Program-made: the position numbers and the translations under genes
Source: Saprospiraceae bacterium
GTDB taxonomy: Bacteria; Bacteroidota; Bacteroidia; Chitinophagales; Saprospiraceae
Direction: 5' to 3'
DNA length: 5,201 nt
NCBI GenBank assembly: GCA_027031185.1
Contig: JALVEF010000059.1
Coordinates: forward strand, 1-5,201
The notes under the pieces: generated by a model
Seen by the model: only the letters and a program-made list of their open reading frames with translations
The model's database searches: none
Told to the model about the DNA's origin: nothing
Shown: piece by piece, positions 1 through 5,201 of the stretch
Numbering within the stretch: the first letter of the stretch is position 1
How the letters are laid out: every line of letters starts with the position of its first letter

Positions 1-60
1 AAATTTATTTGGAAGCAGGAGAGTGGGGAGAGTCCGATTCGCTAACCCACCACTGGCCCC
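1..60. other. Left-edge intergenic DNA, no gene recognised
   Basis: No coding frame or RNA gene could be supported here. The stretch has a short direct repeat of GGAGAGT (18-24 and 28-34). It lies downstream of fabG on the minus strand and next to the palindromic element that follows, so it is probably intergenic or the flank of a gene outside the window. Confidence 0.4.
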
Positions 61-75
61 TTGCCCCGAAACTTT

Positions 76-145
76 GCCGGCTGATGGGGCTAAAGCCCCG
101 ATTGTTTTTTTGGGCTTTCTTGCCGTCGGCTGAAGCCGACGGCAA
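76..145. repeat. Composite palindromic element, REP-like
   Basis: Two strong hairpins lie about 20 nt apart. The first is GGGGC-TAAA-GCCCC at 86-99, followed by a run of seven T at 105-111. The second is a perfect 11-bp stem with a TGAA loop at 120-145 (TTGCCGTCGGC paired with GCCGACGGCAA). From memory, paired GGCTNNAGCC-type palindromes of this sort recur between genes in many Bacteroidota genomes, so I infer a dispersed REP-like element rather than a structure specific to this locus. The element lies 84 nt beyond the fabG stop. Its hairpins may protect or terminate transcripts, but on the minus strand neither is followed by a T tract, so it is not a classical terminator for fabG. A copy count within the genome would settle the repeat call. 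Confidence 0.6.
86..111 (+). terminator. Possible plus-strand intrinsic terminator
   Basis: The stem GGGGC/GCCCC with a TAAA loop (86-99) is followed five bases later by seven T (105-111). Stem plus T tract suits a rho-independent terminator reading left to right. The gene it would serve must lie left of the window. The five-base gap before the T tract and the short stem weaken the call, and the structure also belongs to the composite palindromic element. Confidence 0.35.
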
Positions 146-229
146 TACCTGATTCATCCCGCGCATCTCTGCGTATTTTTTTGGGCAACCGTGTTATAAA
201 CAGGAGCAGCTAAACAGTTACAATTGACA

Positions 230-973
230 TCAGTTCATTCCACCACACACACTGATGACCTGGCCGTTTACATAAGTGCCCAGGCCCGAGGCGAGGAAGA
301 CACAGACACCGGCCACTTCATCGGCCGTACCGAGACGTTTCATGGGGATAGAGGCCAGGAAACTCTCCTTAGTCTTTTCATCGAGCCGGTCCGTCATATC
401 CGTCTCAATGAACCCGGGAGCCACCGCATTGCAGCGGATATTGCGCGAGCCCAGTTCTTTGGCGATGGACTTCGTAAAACCGATAATACCCGCCTTGGAA
501 GCGGCATAATTGGTCTGTCCGGCATTGCCGAATATACCCACCACCGAGCTCATATTGATAATCACGCCGGCGCGTTGGCGCATCATCGGGCGAACGACCT
601 GTTTGGTCAGGTTGAAGACGGACTTCAGATTGACGCGGATGACCTCATCCCATTGGTCTTCTGACATGCGCAGAATCAAATTGTCTTGCGTGATACCTGC
701 GTTGTTGACCAGTACATCCAGACCGTCAAAGTCCTTCAGTACCTGTTGTACCAGCTGCTCCGCCTGTTGGTAATCCGCGGCATCCGACTGATACGCACGG
801 ACGCGGCCCCCCGCGTCCGTCAACTCCCGCACAATGCTTTCGGCACGCGCGGCTGATGACCTAAACGTAAAGGCCACCGCCGCCCCTTCGGCGGCAAACT
901 TGCGCACAATGGCTTCGCCGATACCGCGCGAACCGCCGGTGACCAGCGCCGTTTTGTTGTCCAGTAAACCCAT
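230..973 (-). CDS. fabG: 3-oxoacyl-[acyl-carrier-protein] reductase FabG
   Basis: This is a cytoplasmic short-chain dehydrogenase/reductase that uses NADPH to reduce 3-oxoacyl-ACP to 3-hydroxyacyl-ACP, the first reduction in each cycle of type II fatty acid synthesis. Visible motifs are the nucleotide-binding TGGSRGIG (residues 12-19), NNAG (90-93), Asn115, catalytic Ser143, Tyr156 and Lys160 (YAASK), and the PG motif followed by IETDM (186-193). Together these give the full N-S-Y-K tetrad with the 13-residue Ser-Tyr spacing of E. coli FabG. I chose the ATG at 971-973 because it gives 247 residues, the usual family length, starting MGLLDNKTALVTGG. An in-frame ATG at 1021 would add 16 residues unlike the family. 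No Shine-Dalgarno sequence helps the choice. No acpP, fabF or fabD is adjacent, so the gene appears to be transcribed alone. Other SDRs share this fold, but the match across all motifs favours FabG. Confidence 0.93.
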   Translation of the reverse strand: MGLLDNKTALVTGGSRGIGEAIVRKFAAEGAAVAFTFRSSAARAESIVRELTDAGGRVRAYQSDAADYQQAEQLVQQVLKDFDGLDVLVNNAGITQDNLILRMSEDQWDEVIRVNLKSVFNLTKQVVRPMMRQRAGVIINMSSVVGIFGNAGQTNYAASKAGIIGFTKSIAKELGSRNIRCNAVAPGFIETDMTDRLDEKTKESFLASIPMKRLGTADEVAGVCVFLASGLGTYVNGQVISVCGGMN

Positions 974-1059
974 AGCGACATGTATTTGCCGTAAAGGTCG
1001 CAAATTTTTGGACTTTGCCATAGCGCGTGCCTGTGTCCGTCATACCAAATCCAATGGAA

Positions 1060-1075
1060 GTACCTGTGTAGGTAC
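1060..1075. promoter_or_regulatory. Perfect inverted repeat upstream of fabG
   Basis: GTACCT-GTGT-AGGTAC is a perfect 6-4-6 inverted repeat centred about 95 nt upstream of the fabG start codon. It could be a protein-binding site for a dimeric regulator or a small hairpin in the 5' leader. There is no T tract beside it, so it is not a terminator. Its function is unknown, and a chance palindrome remains possible. Confidence 0.3.
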
Positions 1076-1143
1076 CCGCTGTTTTTGCGCTAAAATGCCC
1101 TTTTTGCCCTGATGTTACCAAGTACCCTGGACCATTGACCTTT

Positions 1144-1310
1144 GGTCGCTGAGCGATGCCCTTGGCCACTGCGGTCGGTGTGAGCAGTTGCGGTCGGTGA
1201 GCGCAGTCGAACCGAGCTTGTCGAACTGAGCCTGCCGAACCGTGGTCGGTGAGCACCGTCGAGTCGAGCTTGCCGAAGTGGAGTGTAATCGAAGGGCGAA
1301 GTCGAAGCGG
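1144..1310. repeat. Nested short-repeat array (GAGC..GTCGAAC family)
   Basis: GGTCGGTGAGC occurs exactly at 1192-1202 and 1244-1254, 52 nt apart, with degenerate copies starting near 1144 and 1173. After each exact copy run 14-15-nt units on the plan GAGC-NTG-YCGAA: 1199-1213, 1214-1227 and 1228-1241, then 1251-1265, 1266-1280, 1281-1295 and a degraded 1296-1310. The two blocks are therefore diverged copies of one roughly 52-nt module. From memory, strings such as TTCGACTGCGCTCACCGACC and GAGCTTGTCGAAC are common intergenic repeats in bacteria, including Bacteroidota, so I infer a dispersed repeat family. No spacers of constant length separate the units, so it is not a CRISPR array, and no transposase is nearby. 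Confidence 0.7.
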
Positions 1311-1349
1311 GACCATCAAACCGTAAGTGCAGGGCCGGACATTGGAGGC

Positions 1350-1383
1350 AAAAAGCCACCCCACACGCCGCTCAACGGCGTGT
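1350..1383 (-). terminator. Probable terminator of the receptor gene
   Basis: On the minus strand the final A of the receptor stop TGA begins a perfect 8-bp stem (ACACGCCG/CGGCGTGT, 1363-1370 with 1376-1383) around a 5-nt loop. GGGTGGC and a run of five T (1350-1354) follow. The long GC-rich stem right at the stop fits an intrinsic terminator. The 8-nt gap before a short T run makes it imperfect, so read-through or a 3'-end-stabilising role is possible. Confidence 0.55.
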
Positions 1384-3878
1384 CATCTTCCAAAATTCTT
1401 ACGCAGCGTAAAGAGAAAATTGCGCCCGGGTGCCGAGACACCCGAAGCAAAAGGTCGGTAGTGCAGGTCCGCCAGATTCTCGATGGCCAATTGCACGGAA
1501 TAGTGCTTGCGGAGATTGATAGAGCAATAGACGTTGTACGTATGCCAGGCCAGTGCCCCTTCGGGATAGGTCTTCTGCGGGTTGTCTGCCGTCCCTGGAC
1601 CGAAGTCAGCAATATCTTTGAAGCCATTGTATCGAAGCACGCCGGACAGCTTATAGCGCTTGTACGTATAGCTGACTTCCACCTTACCATAGGCCGGCGG
1701 GATATGCGCCATCGGTTTGCGCACGCCGCCCGACACACTCTCCCCTTTGGTCAGATTCCACGAAGCGCGGGTCTCCCAATGAGGCCCCAGATAGATCTCT
1801 GCATTGAGAGACAGGCCCCGGACCACCGCGCTGTCGGCATTGATCGAAGCCGTCGTGCGCAGCTTATCCCCCGGCTCCGGTTCGATAAAGATAGAGCCGT
1901 CCGGCGCCGGAAACGTATCCACGATGATGGCATCCCGCAAGTCGGATTGAAAGGCGGTCAGATACACGTTGAGGGCCATTCCCTGGCGCCCCGAAGCATA
2001 ATAGGCCCGCTTGCGGAAGAACTGGCCGATGGTGATCTCACGCTGTAGTGAGTGCTCGGGGCGCAAGCCCGGATTGGGCACCGTGATATAGCCGTTCTTT
2101 TCCCGTATTTTACCGAAGTCATCCAGATTGGGAGCGCGGAAGGCGGTGGCCACCAGACCACGCAGCTGAAAACCGGCCGGTGTCCGCCAGGTACCGCCCA
2201 GCCCCCACGTCCACGCCGAATTTGTATTGTTCAGGCCTTTGTAGAATCCATGAGGCCAACTGAAGAAGCCACCTTCCTTGAAGTGAGCCTGCAAGTGGCT
2301 ACCCGAATACCGCAGACCGGCATTGAAAGTCAGCGCGGTGTCACGTGTGCGCAGCTGCAAGATGGCATAAGTACCATTGGCCGACAGGTCACTGCCCCCA
2401 CTGGGATAGCGAGTAAAGACATGGCCCGACGTCTCATTGGTGTGTATATCCACCTTGCCCGCCATAGAGTGCACAATATTGTGATCATATTCGCCACCAT
2501 AGAGGAGTTTGAGCGTGCCCGCCTTGTTTAGCTTCTTTTCTGCGTCCAGCGTCACGGCAAATACATGGACGTCTTCCAGCTGGAAGGTACGCCGCGCCTT
2601 GCCAAACTTACGCTTGTAACGATCCTCATTGATGCGTTGATAAGAAGCGATCAGCTTGACCTTGTCCGCTATCCGGCCCCGACCGATCCACTTGATGTGC
2701 GAAGCCGTCATAAAGCGGAGTTGCGGTCCGTAGTACCATTCCGCGAATTTCAGCCGTTGCGGGTCCCCTTGGATTATGGATAGTTTGTCGTTGCGTGGCA
2801 CAATCGAAGATGTGGAGACCTGAAAATTAAATCCCCACTCAAAATTGGGGCGAAGCTGAAAGCGGAGCTTGTTGATGACATCCAATTGCCAGTACCCGCT
2901 GTTGGGTATAATGTCCGGATTGGCATTTTCCACTACCTGGTCTGCCCCGTTGTCCGTCAGGACGTAATAGGGATTTTTTCCGAAGTCCGGATAGGCTGCC
3001 GGGCGCTTTTTTCCGGTACGTAGATCCGAGAAATGGGAAAAAGTAATACTGCTGAACATGCCGAACTTATGCCTGGCATGATCGAAGTCCACGTGCGCAG
3101 TCTTCTCCAGATTGGCGGAGGCAAAGCGCATGTAGCCGGCCGCCGCTGTGCGATGATCCGCCAGGTCATCTTTGGTCAAGATAGACGGCCGCCGTGTGCG
3201 AAAATGAATCACCCCTCCAATGGCATCGCTGCCGTACATCAACGAGCCCGGGCCAAAGATGACTTCGAGTTTGTCCAGGGAGGAGTTGTCAATCGTAATG
3301 GAATTTTGCAAGTGGCCGCTGCGATATATGGCATTATTCATGCGGACCCCGTCCACGACCAGCAGCAGCTTATTGGCCTCAAACCCGCGCAGCACCGGGG
3401 AGCCGCCGCCGGTCTGAGAGCGCTGCACGAACACCTGACCCGACTGCTCCAGTGCATAGGCCGTTGTGGACGGGTTGAGAAAGGCGATATCCACATCGGA
3501 TATCTTCTCGACTTGATAGGGGATTTCGTCCTTGCGGGCATCCGTGCGCCCCACCACCACGACTTCATCCAGCAGTTTTTGGGCGGGCCGGAGCATGAGT
3601 TTGTAATGGCGATTGCGCAGAGCGAGAAAGGTAAATTGTACGGGCTCATAGCCCAGATAAGAAAACTCAAATTCGCGGTGAATCTTGTCGGCGGGGATGC
3701 GGATACTGCCGTCCAGTCCGGTCGAGCCGCCAAATCCGTCTCGGGTGATGACAGCCACACCGGGCAATGGCAGATTGTTTTCATCGGTAACCACCACGCG
3801 CTGGGTAGGCACGGCGGGCGCTTGTGCCCACAGGGTTTGGCCCCAAAGGAAGATTACCGCAAAACAGAAGGTTCTCAT
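1383..3878 (-). CDS. TonB-dependent outer-membrane receptor
   Basis: This is an 831-residue outer-membrane active transporter powered by TonB-ExbBD. In order it has a signal peptide (MRTFCFAVIFLWGQTLWA, cleaved before about Gln19), a carboxypeptidase-regulatory-like domain (about 26-98, with LPGVAVITRDG and FSYLGYEPV), a TonB-box-like segment LLDEVVVVG (102-110), a plug (about 115-230, with PVLRGFEANKLLLVVDGVRM, LDKLEVIFGPGSLMYGSDAIGG) and a C-terminal beta-barrel (about 235-831) ending FLFTLRKNFGR. FRAP (580-583) and NPGL (602-605) match the FRAP/NPDL blocks of haem and siderophore receptors, and the plug resembles the haemoglobin/transferrin receptor branch. The histidine usually found between those blocks in haem receptors is absent, so the ligand is left open (iron-haem, siderophore or cobalamin-like). 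The ATG at 3876-3878 is preferred because it places the signal peptide at the N-terminus; the in-frame ATG at 3965 adds 29 residues and overlaps the kinase gene. It lies 37 nt after the kinase and is probably co-transcribed with it. Confidence 0.93.
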   Translation of the reverse strand: MRTFCFAVIFLWGQTLWAQAPAVPTQRVVVTDENNLPLPGVAVITRDGFGGSTGLDGSIRIPADKIHREFEFSYLGYEPVQFTFLALRNRHYKLMLRPAQKLLDEVVVVGRTDARKDEIPYQVEKISDVDIAFLNPSTTAYALEQSGQVFVQRSQTGGGSPVLRGFEANKLLLVVDGVRMNNAIYRSGHLQNSITIDNSSLDKLEVIFGPGSLMYGSDAIGGVIHFRTRRPSILTKDDLADHRTAAAGYMRFASANLEKTAHVDFDHARHKFGMFSSITFSHFSDLRTGKKRPAAYPDFGKNPYYVLTDNGADQVVENANPDIIPNSGYWQLDVINKLRFQLRPNFEWGFNFQVSTSSIVPRNDKLSIIQGDPQRLKFAEWYYGPQLRFMTASHIKWIGRGRIADKVKLIASYQRINEDRYKRKFGKARRTFQLEDVHVFAVTLDAEKKLNKAGTLKLLYGGEYDHNIVHSMAGKVDIHTNETSGHVFTRYPSGGSDLSANGTYAILQLRTRDTALTFNAGLRYSGSHLQAHFKEGGFFSWPHGFYKGLNNTNSAWTWGLGGTWRTPAGFQLRGLVATAFRAPNLDDFGKIREKNGYITVPNPGLRPEHSLQREITIGQFFRKRAYYASGRQGMALNVYLTAFQSDLRDAIIVDTFPAPDGSIFIEPEPGDKLRTTASINADSAVVRGLSLNAEIYLGPHWETRASWNLTKGESVSGGVRKPMAHIPPAYGKVEVSYTYKRYKLSGVLRYNGFKDIADFGPGTADNPQKTYPEGALAWHTYNVYCSINLRKHYSVQLAIENLADLHYRPFASGVSAPGRNFLFTLRKNFGR

Positions 3879-3899
3879 ATATCCCGTGCTTCGCACTGG

Positions 3900-3915
3900 T
3901 CCGGCACTGACCGGA
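3900..3915 (-). other. Small hairpin in kinase-receptor gap
   Basis: TCCGG-CACTGA-CCGGA forms a 5-bp stem immediately after the kinase stop codon (3916-3918), and 21 nt before the receptor start. CACTG..CCGG is also directly repeated (3894-3904 and 3905-3914). There is no T tract, so it should not stop transcription. It could adjust relative expression of the two genes through mRNA stability or translation start, but this is inference from position only. Confidence 0.25.
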
Positions 3916-5100
3916 TCATAAACCGTTGTTATACGGGAGAAGTATTTCAAAAGTTGTGCCCACACCCACCACAGACGATTTTACGTGGATTTTTCCGTTG
4001 TGATAAGTGTTAATGATGCGTTTGGACAAGGAAAGGCCCAGGCCCCAGCCCCGTTTTTTGGTGGTATAACCCGGGTTAAATATGGTCTTGATCTTGCCGG
4101 CGGGGATACCCTTGCCGGTATCGGATATCAAGATGCGAATCTGGCGCTCTTCTTGTTTCAGGTCAATCTGGATTTGGCCTTCCGCGCCCATGGCATCCAG
4201 GGCATTTCGGATCAGATTTTCGATCACCCAATTGAAGAGCGGCGGGTTAATATTCGCATAAATCTCATCCCGGTTTGCCGTCAGCGAGAAATGCACCTTC
4301 TTCGGGGAACGCGACCGCATATAGTCAATGACCTTGGCCAGTTCGGATCGGATCTCCGTGCGCTTCAACTCCGGCTGTGCGCCCACCTTTGAAAAGCGTT
4401 CGGCGATCAGTTCCAGTCGCGTGACGTCCTTTTTCAGCTCCCCCACGATGTTTTGGAGTTCTTCATCATCGGGGTGGAGCATTTTGAGATGCTCGATCCA
4501 GGCCACAATGGCGGTGATGGGTGTGCCCAGTTGGTGGGCGGTTTCTTTGGCCATTCCGGTCCAGACAAGATTTTGCTCTGTCTGCCGTGCGATGCTAAAC
4601 GCCACATAGCCCAAGAAGACAAAAATCGAAATAATCAACAACAACACCCAGGGCATATAATTCAGCAAGGTGAGTAGTTTGGACTGCTTGTAATACACAT
4701 ACTGGGTATTGTATTGGTCCGAGATGACAAACGGCTGGCCGCCGGCGGCCCGGATTTTTTCCAGCTGCCGGTGCAGGTACAGGGTGTCCAGATCTTTTTT
4801 TGCGCCAAAATTCTTGCCTCTTTCGATTTTACCACGGTCGTTGACCAAGATGAGCGGCGTCGTCGTATTGTCTTCCAGTATTTTGCTCACCAAAGTCAGG
4901 TGGCTGACCGTATCCTGCAAGGTTTGCATGGCCAGGGCGATATGACGGACTTTGTGCTCCTCTTCCTCCTTCAGTTTGCGCGTCAGGTAGTAAGACGAAG
5001 CCAGAAAAGCCGCCACTATAATCAGCCCCGCCAGACTCAAATACAGTTTCCAGCGCGTCTTATCCGAGTATATTTGTCTATTTATCTGATTCCTTCTCAT
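3916..5100 (-). CDS. Membrane sensor histidine kinase
   Basis: This is a 394-residue inner-membrane kinase. It has a short basic N-terminus, TM1 (about 17-39), a periplasmic sensor of about 100 residues opening with a charged, probably coiled-coil stretch (KLKEEEEHK) and including TTPLILVNDRGKI (80-92), as in extracytoplasmic PAS-like domains, then TM2 (about 147-170). The dimerisation/phosphoacceptor box GMAKETAHQLGTPI carries His189. The ATPase domain shows the N box (ENLIRNALDA, Asn299), G1 DTGKGIP (327-333), the F box around Phe341 and G2 GWGLGL (351-356), so all catalytic motifs are intact. There is no HAMP domain of recognisable form and no receiver domain. The start at 5098-5100 gives a normal N-terminus, whereas the in-frame ATG at 5166 adds 22 residues lacking family character. 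No response regulator gene is in the window, so the phosphorylation partner is unknown. The receptor gene follows after 37 nt. Confidence 0.9.
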   Translation of the reverse strand: MRRNQINRQIYSDKTRWKLYLSLAGLIIVAAFLASSYYLTRKLKEEEEHKVRHIALAMQTLQDTVSHLTLVSKILEDNTTTPLILVNDRGKIERGKNFGAKKDLDTLYLHRQLEKIRAAGGQPFVISDQYNTQYVYYKQSKLLTLLNYMPWVLLLIISIFVFLGYVAFSIARQTEQNLVWTGMAKETAHQLGTPITAIVAWIEHLKMLHPDDEELQNIVGELKKDVTRLELIAERFSKVGAQPELKRTEIRSELAKVIDYMRSRSPKKVHFSLTANRDEIYANINPPLFNWVIENLIRNALDAMGAEGQIQIDLKQEERQIRILISDTGKGIPAGKIKTIFNPGYTTKKRGWGLGLSLSKRIINTYHNGKIHVKSSVVGVGTTFEILLPYNNGL

Positions 5101-5138
5101 ACCTGTCGGGAGACCGTAAAGGTAAGCCTTTTGGCCAA

Positions 5139-5155
5139 TACCCATATTTGGGGTA
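5139..5155. promoter_or_regulatory. Inverted repeat 1, operator candidate
   Basis: TACCC-ATATTTG-GGGTA is a perfect 5-7-5 dyad 39 nt upstream of the kinase start codon. It has the same arm sequence (TRCCC/GGGYA) and spacer length as the dyad at 5160-5176, with centres 21 bp apart, so two dimers would sit on the same face of the DNA. The factor is unknown. Confidence 0.35.
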
Positions 5156-5159
5156 GAAC

Positions 5160-5176
5160 TGCCCACTGTACGGGCA
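5160..5176. promoter_or_regulatory. Inverted repeat 2, operator candidate
   Basis: TGCCC-ACTGTAC-GGGCA is a perfect 5-7-5 dyad, separated by four bases from the matching dyad on its left. The two share the plan TRCCC-N7-GGGYA while their spacers differ, which is what is expected for paired binding sites rather than a recent duplication. It could also form a short RNA hairpin on either strand, but no T tract follows. Confidence 0.35.
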
Positions 5177-5201
5177 AAAGGGAAAAAGTTTGCGGCGTGA
5201 C

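Larger units (their letters stand above)
974..1382. other. 409-nt gene-free spacer with repeats
   Basis: This stretch separates the receptor gene from fabG and must carry any fabG promoter, although I found no clear Bacteroidota-type TAnnTTTG box on the minus strand. From right to left it holds a hairpin at the receptor stop, a nested short-repeat array (about 1144-1310), and a perfect inverted repeat (1060-1075). On the minus strand one frame stays open from about 1364 into fabG. Its 975-1165 part reads as a Gly/Thr/Phe-rich peptide without recognisable domains, which I treat as non-coding or at most a decayed fragment. Confidence 0.6.
5101..5201 (-). promoter_or_regulatory. Repeat-rich region upstream of the kinase
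   Basis: The 101 nt before the kinase start are dense in dyad symmetry: AAAGG-TAAG-CCTTT (5118-5131), the palindrome TTGGCCAA (5131-5138), TACCC-N7-GGGTA (5139-5155) and TGCCC-N7-GGGCA (5160-5176). On the minus strand TACCTTTA (5117-5124) partly matches the Bacteroidota -7 element TAnnTTTG, but no TTTG lies about 19 nt upstream of it. This fits a promoter/operator region. The alternative is that it encodes the end of an upstream gene, since all three minus-strand frames are open from the window edge. Confidence 0.4.

Noticed and set aside
1..60. tRNA-like fragments (GTCCGATTC and CCACCA-like strings)
   Set aside because: Neither strand yields a 5-bp T stem with a 7-nt loop plus a matching acceptor stem, so no cloverleaf can be drawn.
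974..1021. 16-residue N-terminal extension of FabG
   Set aside because: FabG proteins normally begin a few residues before the TGGxxGIG motif, and the internal ATG gives the typical 247 residues.
974..1040. Bacteroidota-type promoter (TTTG-N19-TAnnTTTG) for fabG
   Set aside because: TTTG-like strings occur on the minus strand, but no TAnnTTTG box is found at the right distance, so no promoter is called.
1144..1310. CRISPR array
   Set aside because: The units are contiguous, diverged and 14-15 nt long, with no unique spacers of constant length and no cas gene.
1242..2048. Long plus-strand open frame (268 codons) opposite the receptor gene
   Set aside because: It is antisense to a strongly supported receptor gene, starts inside the repeat array, and its translation shows no domain or membrane pattern. 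Long antisense frames are expected in GC-rich codon-biased DNA.
3879..3965. 29-residue N-terminal extension of the receptor
   Set aside because: It would bury the signal peptide internally and overlap the kinase gene by 50 bases. The internal ATG gives a standard signal peptide at the N-terminus.
3033..4013. Long plus-strand open frame (326 codons) opposite the receptor N-terminus and kinase C-terminus
   Set aside because: It runs across two well-supported minus-strand genes and their intergenic gap, with no recognisable motif, so it is a shadow frame.

Overview
The window looks like chromosomal DNA from a member of the Bacteroidota. This rests on a TonB-dependent receptor with an N-terminal carboxypeptidase-regulatory-like domain, a histidine kinase with the H-box style (GMAKETAHQLGTPI) and GWGLGL lid typical of that phylum, and start codons without a convincing Shine-Dalgarno sequence. 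The genus cannot be told from this sequence, and GC content is moderate to high.

Layout: all three recognised genes lie on the minus strand, so transcription runs right to left. From the right, 5101-5201 is a short upstream region rich in inverted repeats. It may hold the promoter or operators, or the tail of an upstream gene. Next comes an orphan-looking sensor histidine kinase (3916-5100), then after 37 nt a TonB-dependent outer-membrane receptor (1383-3878), closed by a hairpin that begins at the stop codon. A 409-nt gene-free stretch (974-1382) holds a nested array of short GAGC..GTCGAAC-type repeats and a perfect 6-4-6 inverted repeat. Then comes fabG, 3-oxoacyl-ACP reductase (230-973). 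The left end (1-229) has no gene but contains a composite palindromic element: a GGGGCTAAAGCCCC hairpin with a T tract, followed by a perfect 11-bp-stem hairpin. This looks like a dispersed, REP-like bacterial repeat.

How the genes work together: the kinase and receptor are close enough to be co-transcribed, which suggests the kinase may sense something related to the receptor's substrate or to the envelope. No response regulator is visible. fabG is a housekeeping fatty-acid-synthesis gene, separated from the receptor by a hairpin and the repeat region, and is probably a separate transcription unit.

I see no convincing undescribed multi-gene system. The most unusual signals are non-coding: two same-architecture inverted repeats spaced 21 bp centre to centre upstream of the kinase, the nested 15-nt repeat array, and the overlapping alternative hairpins at the left end.
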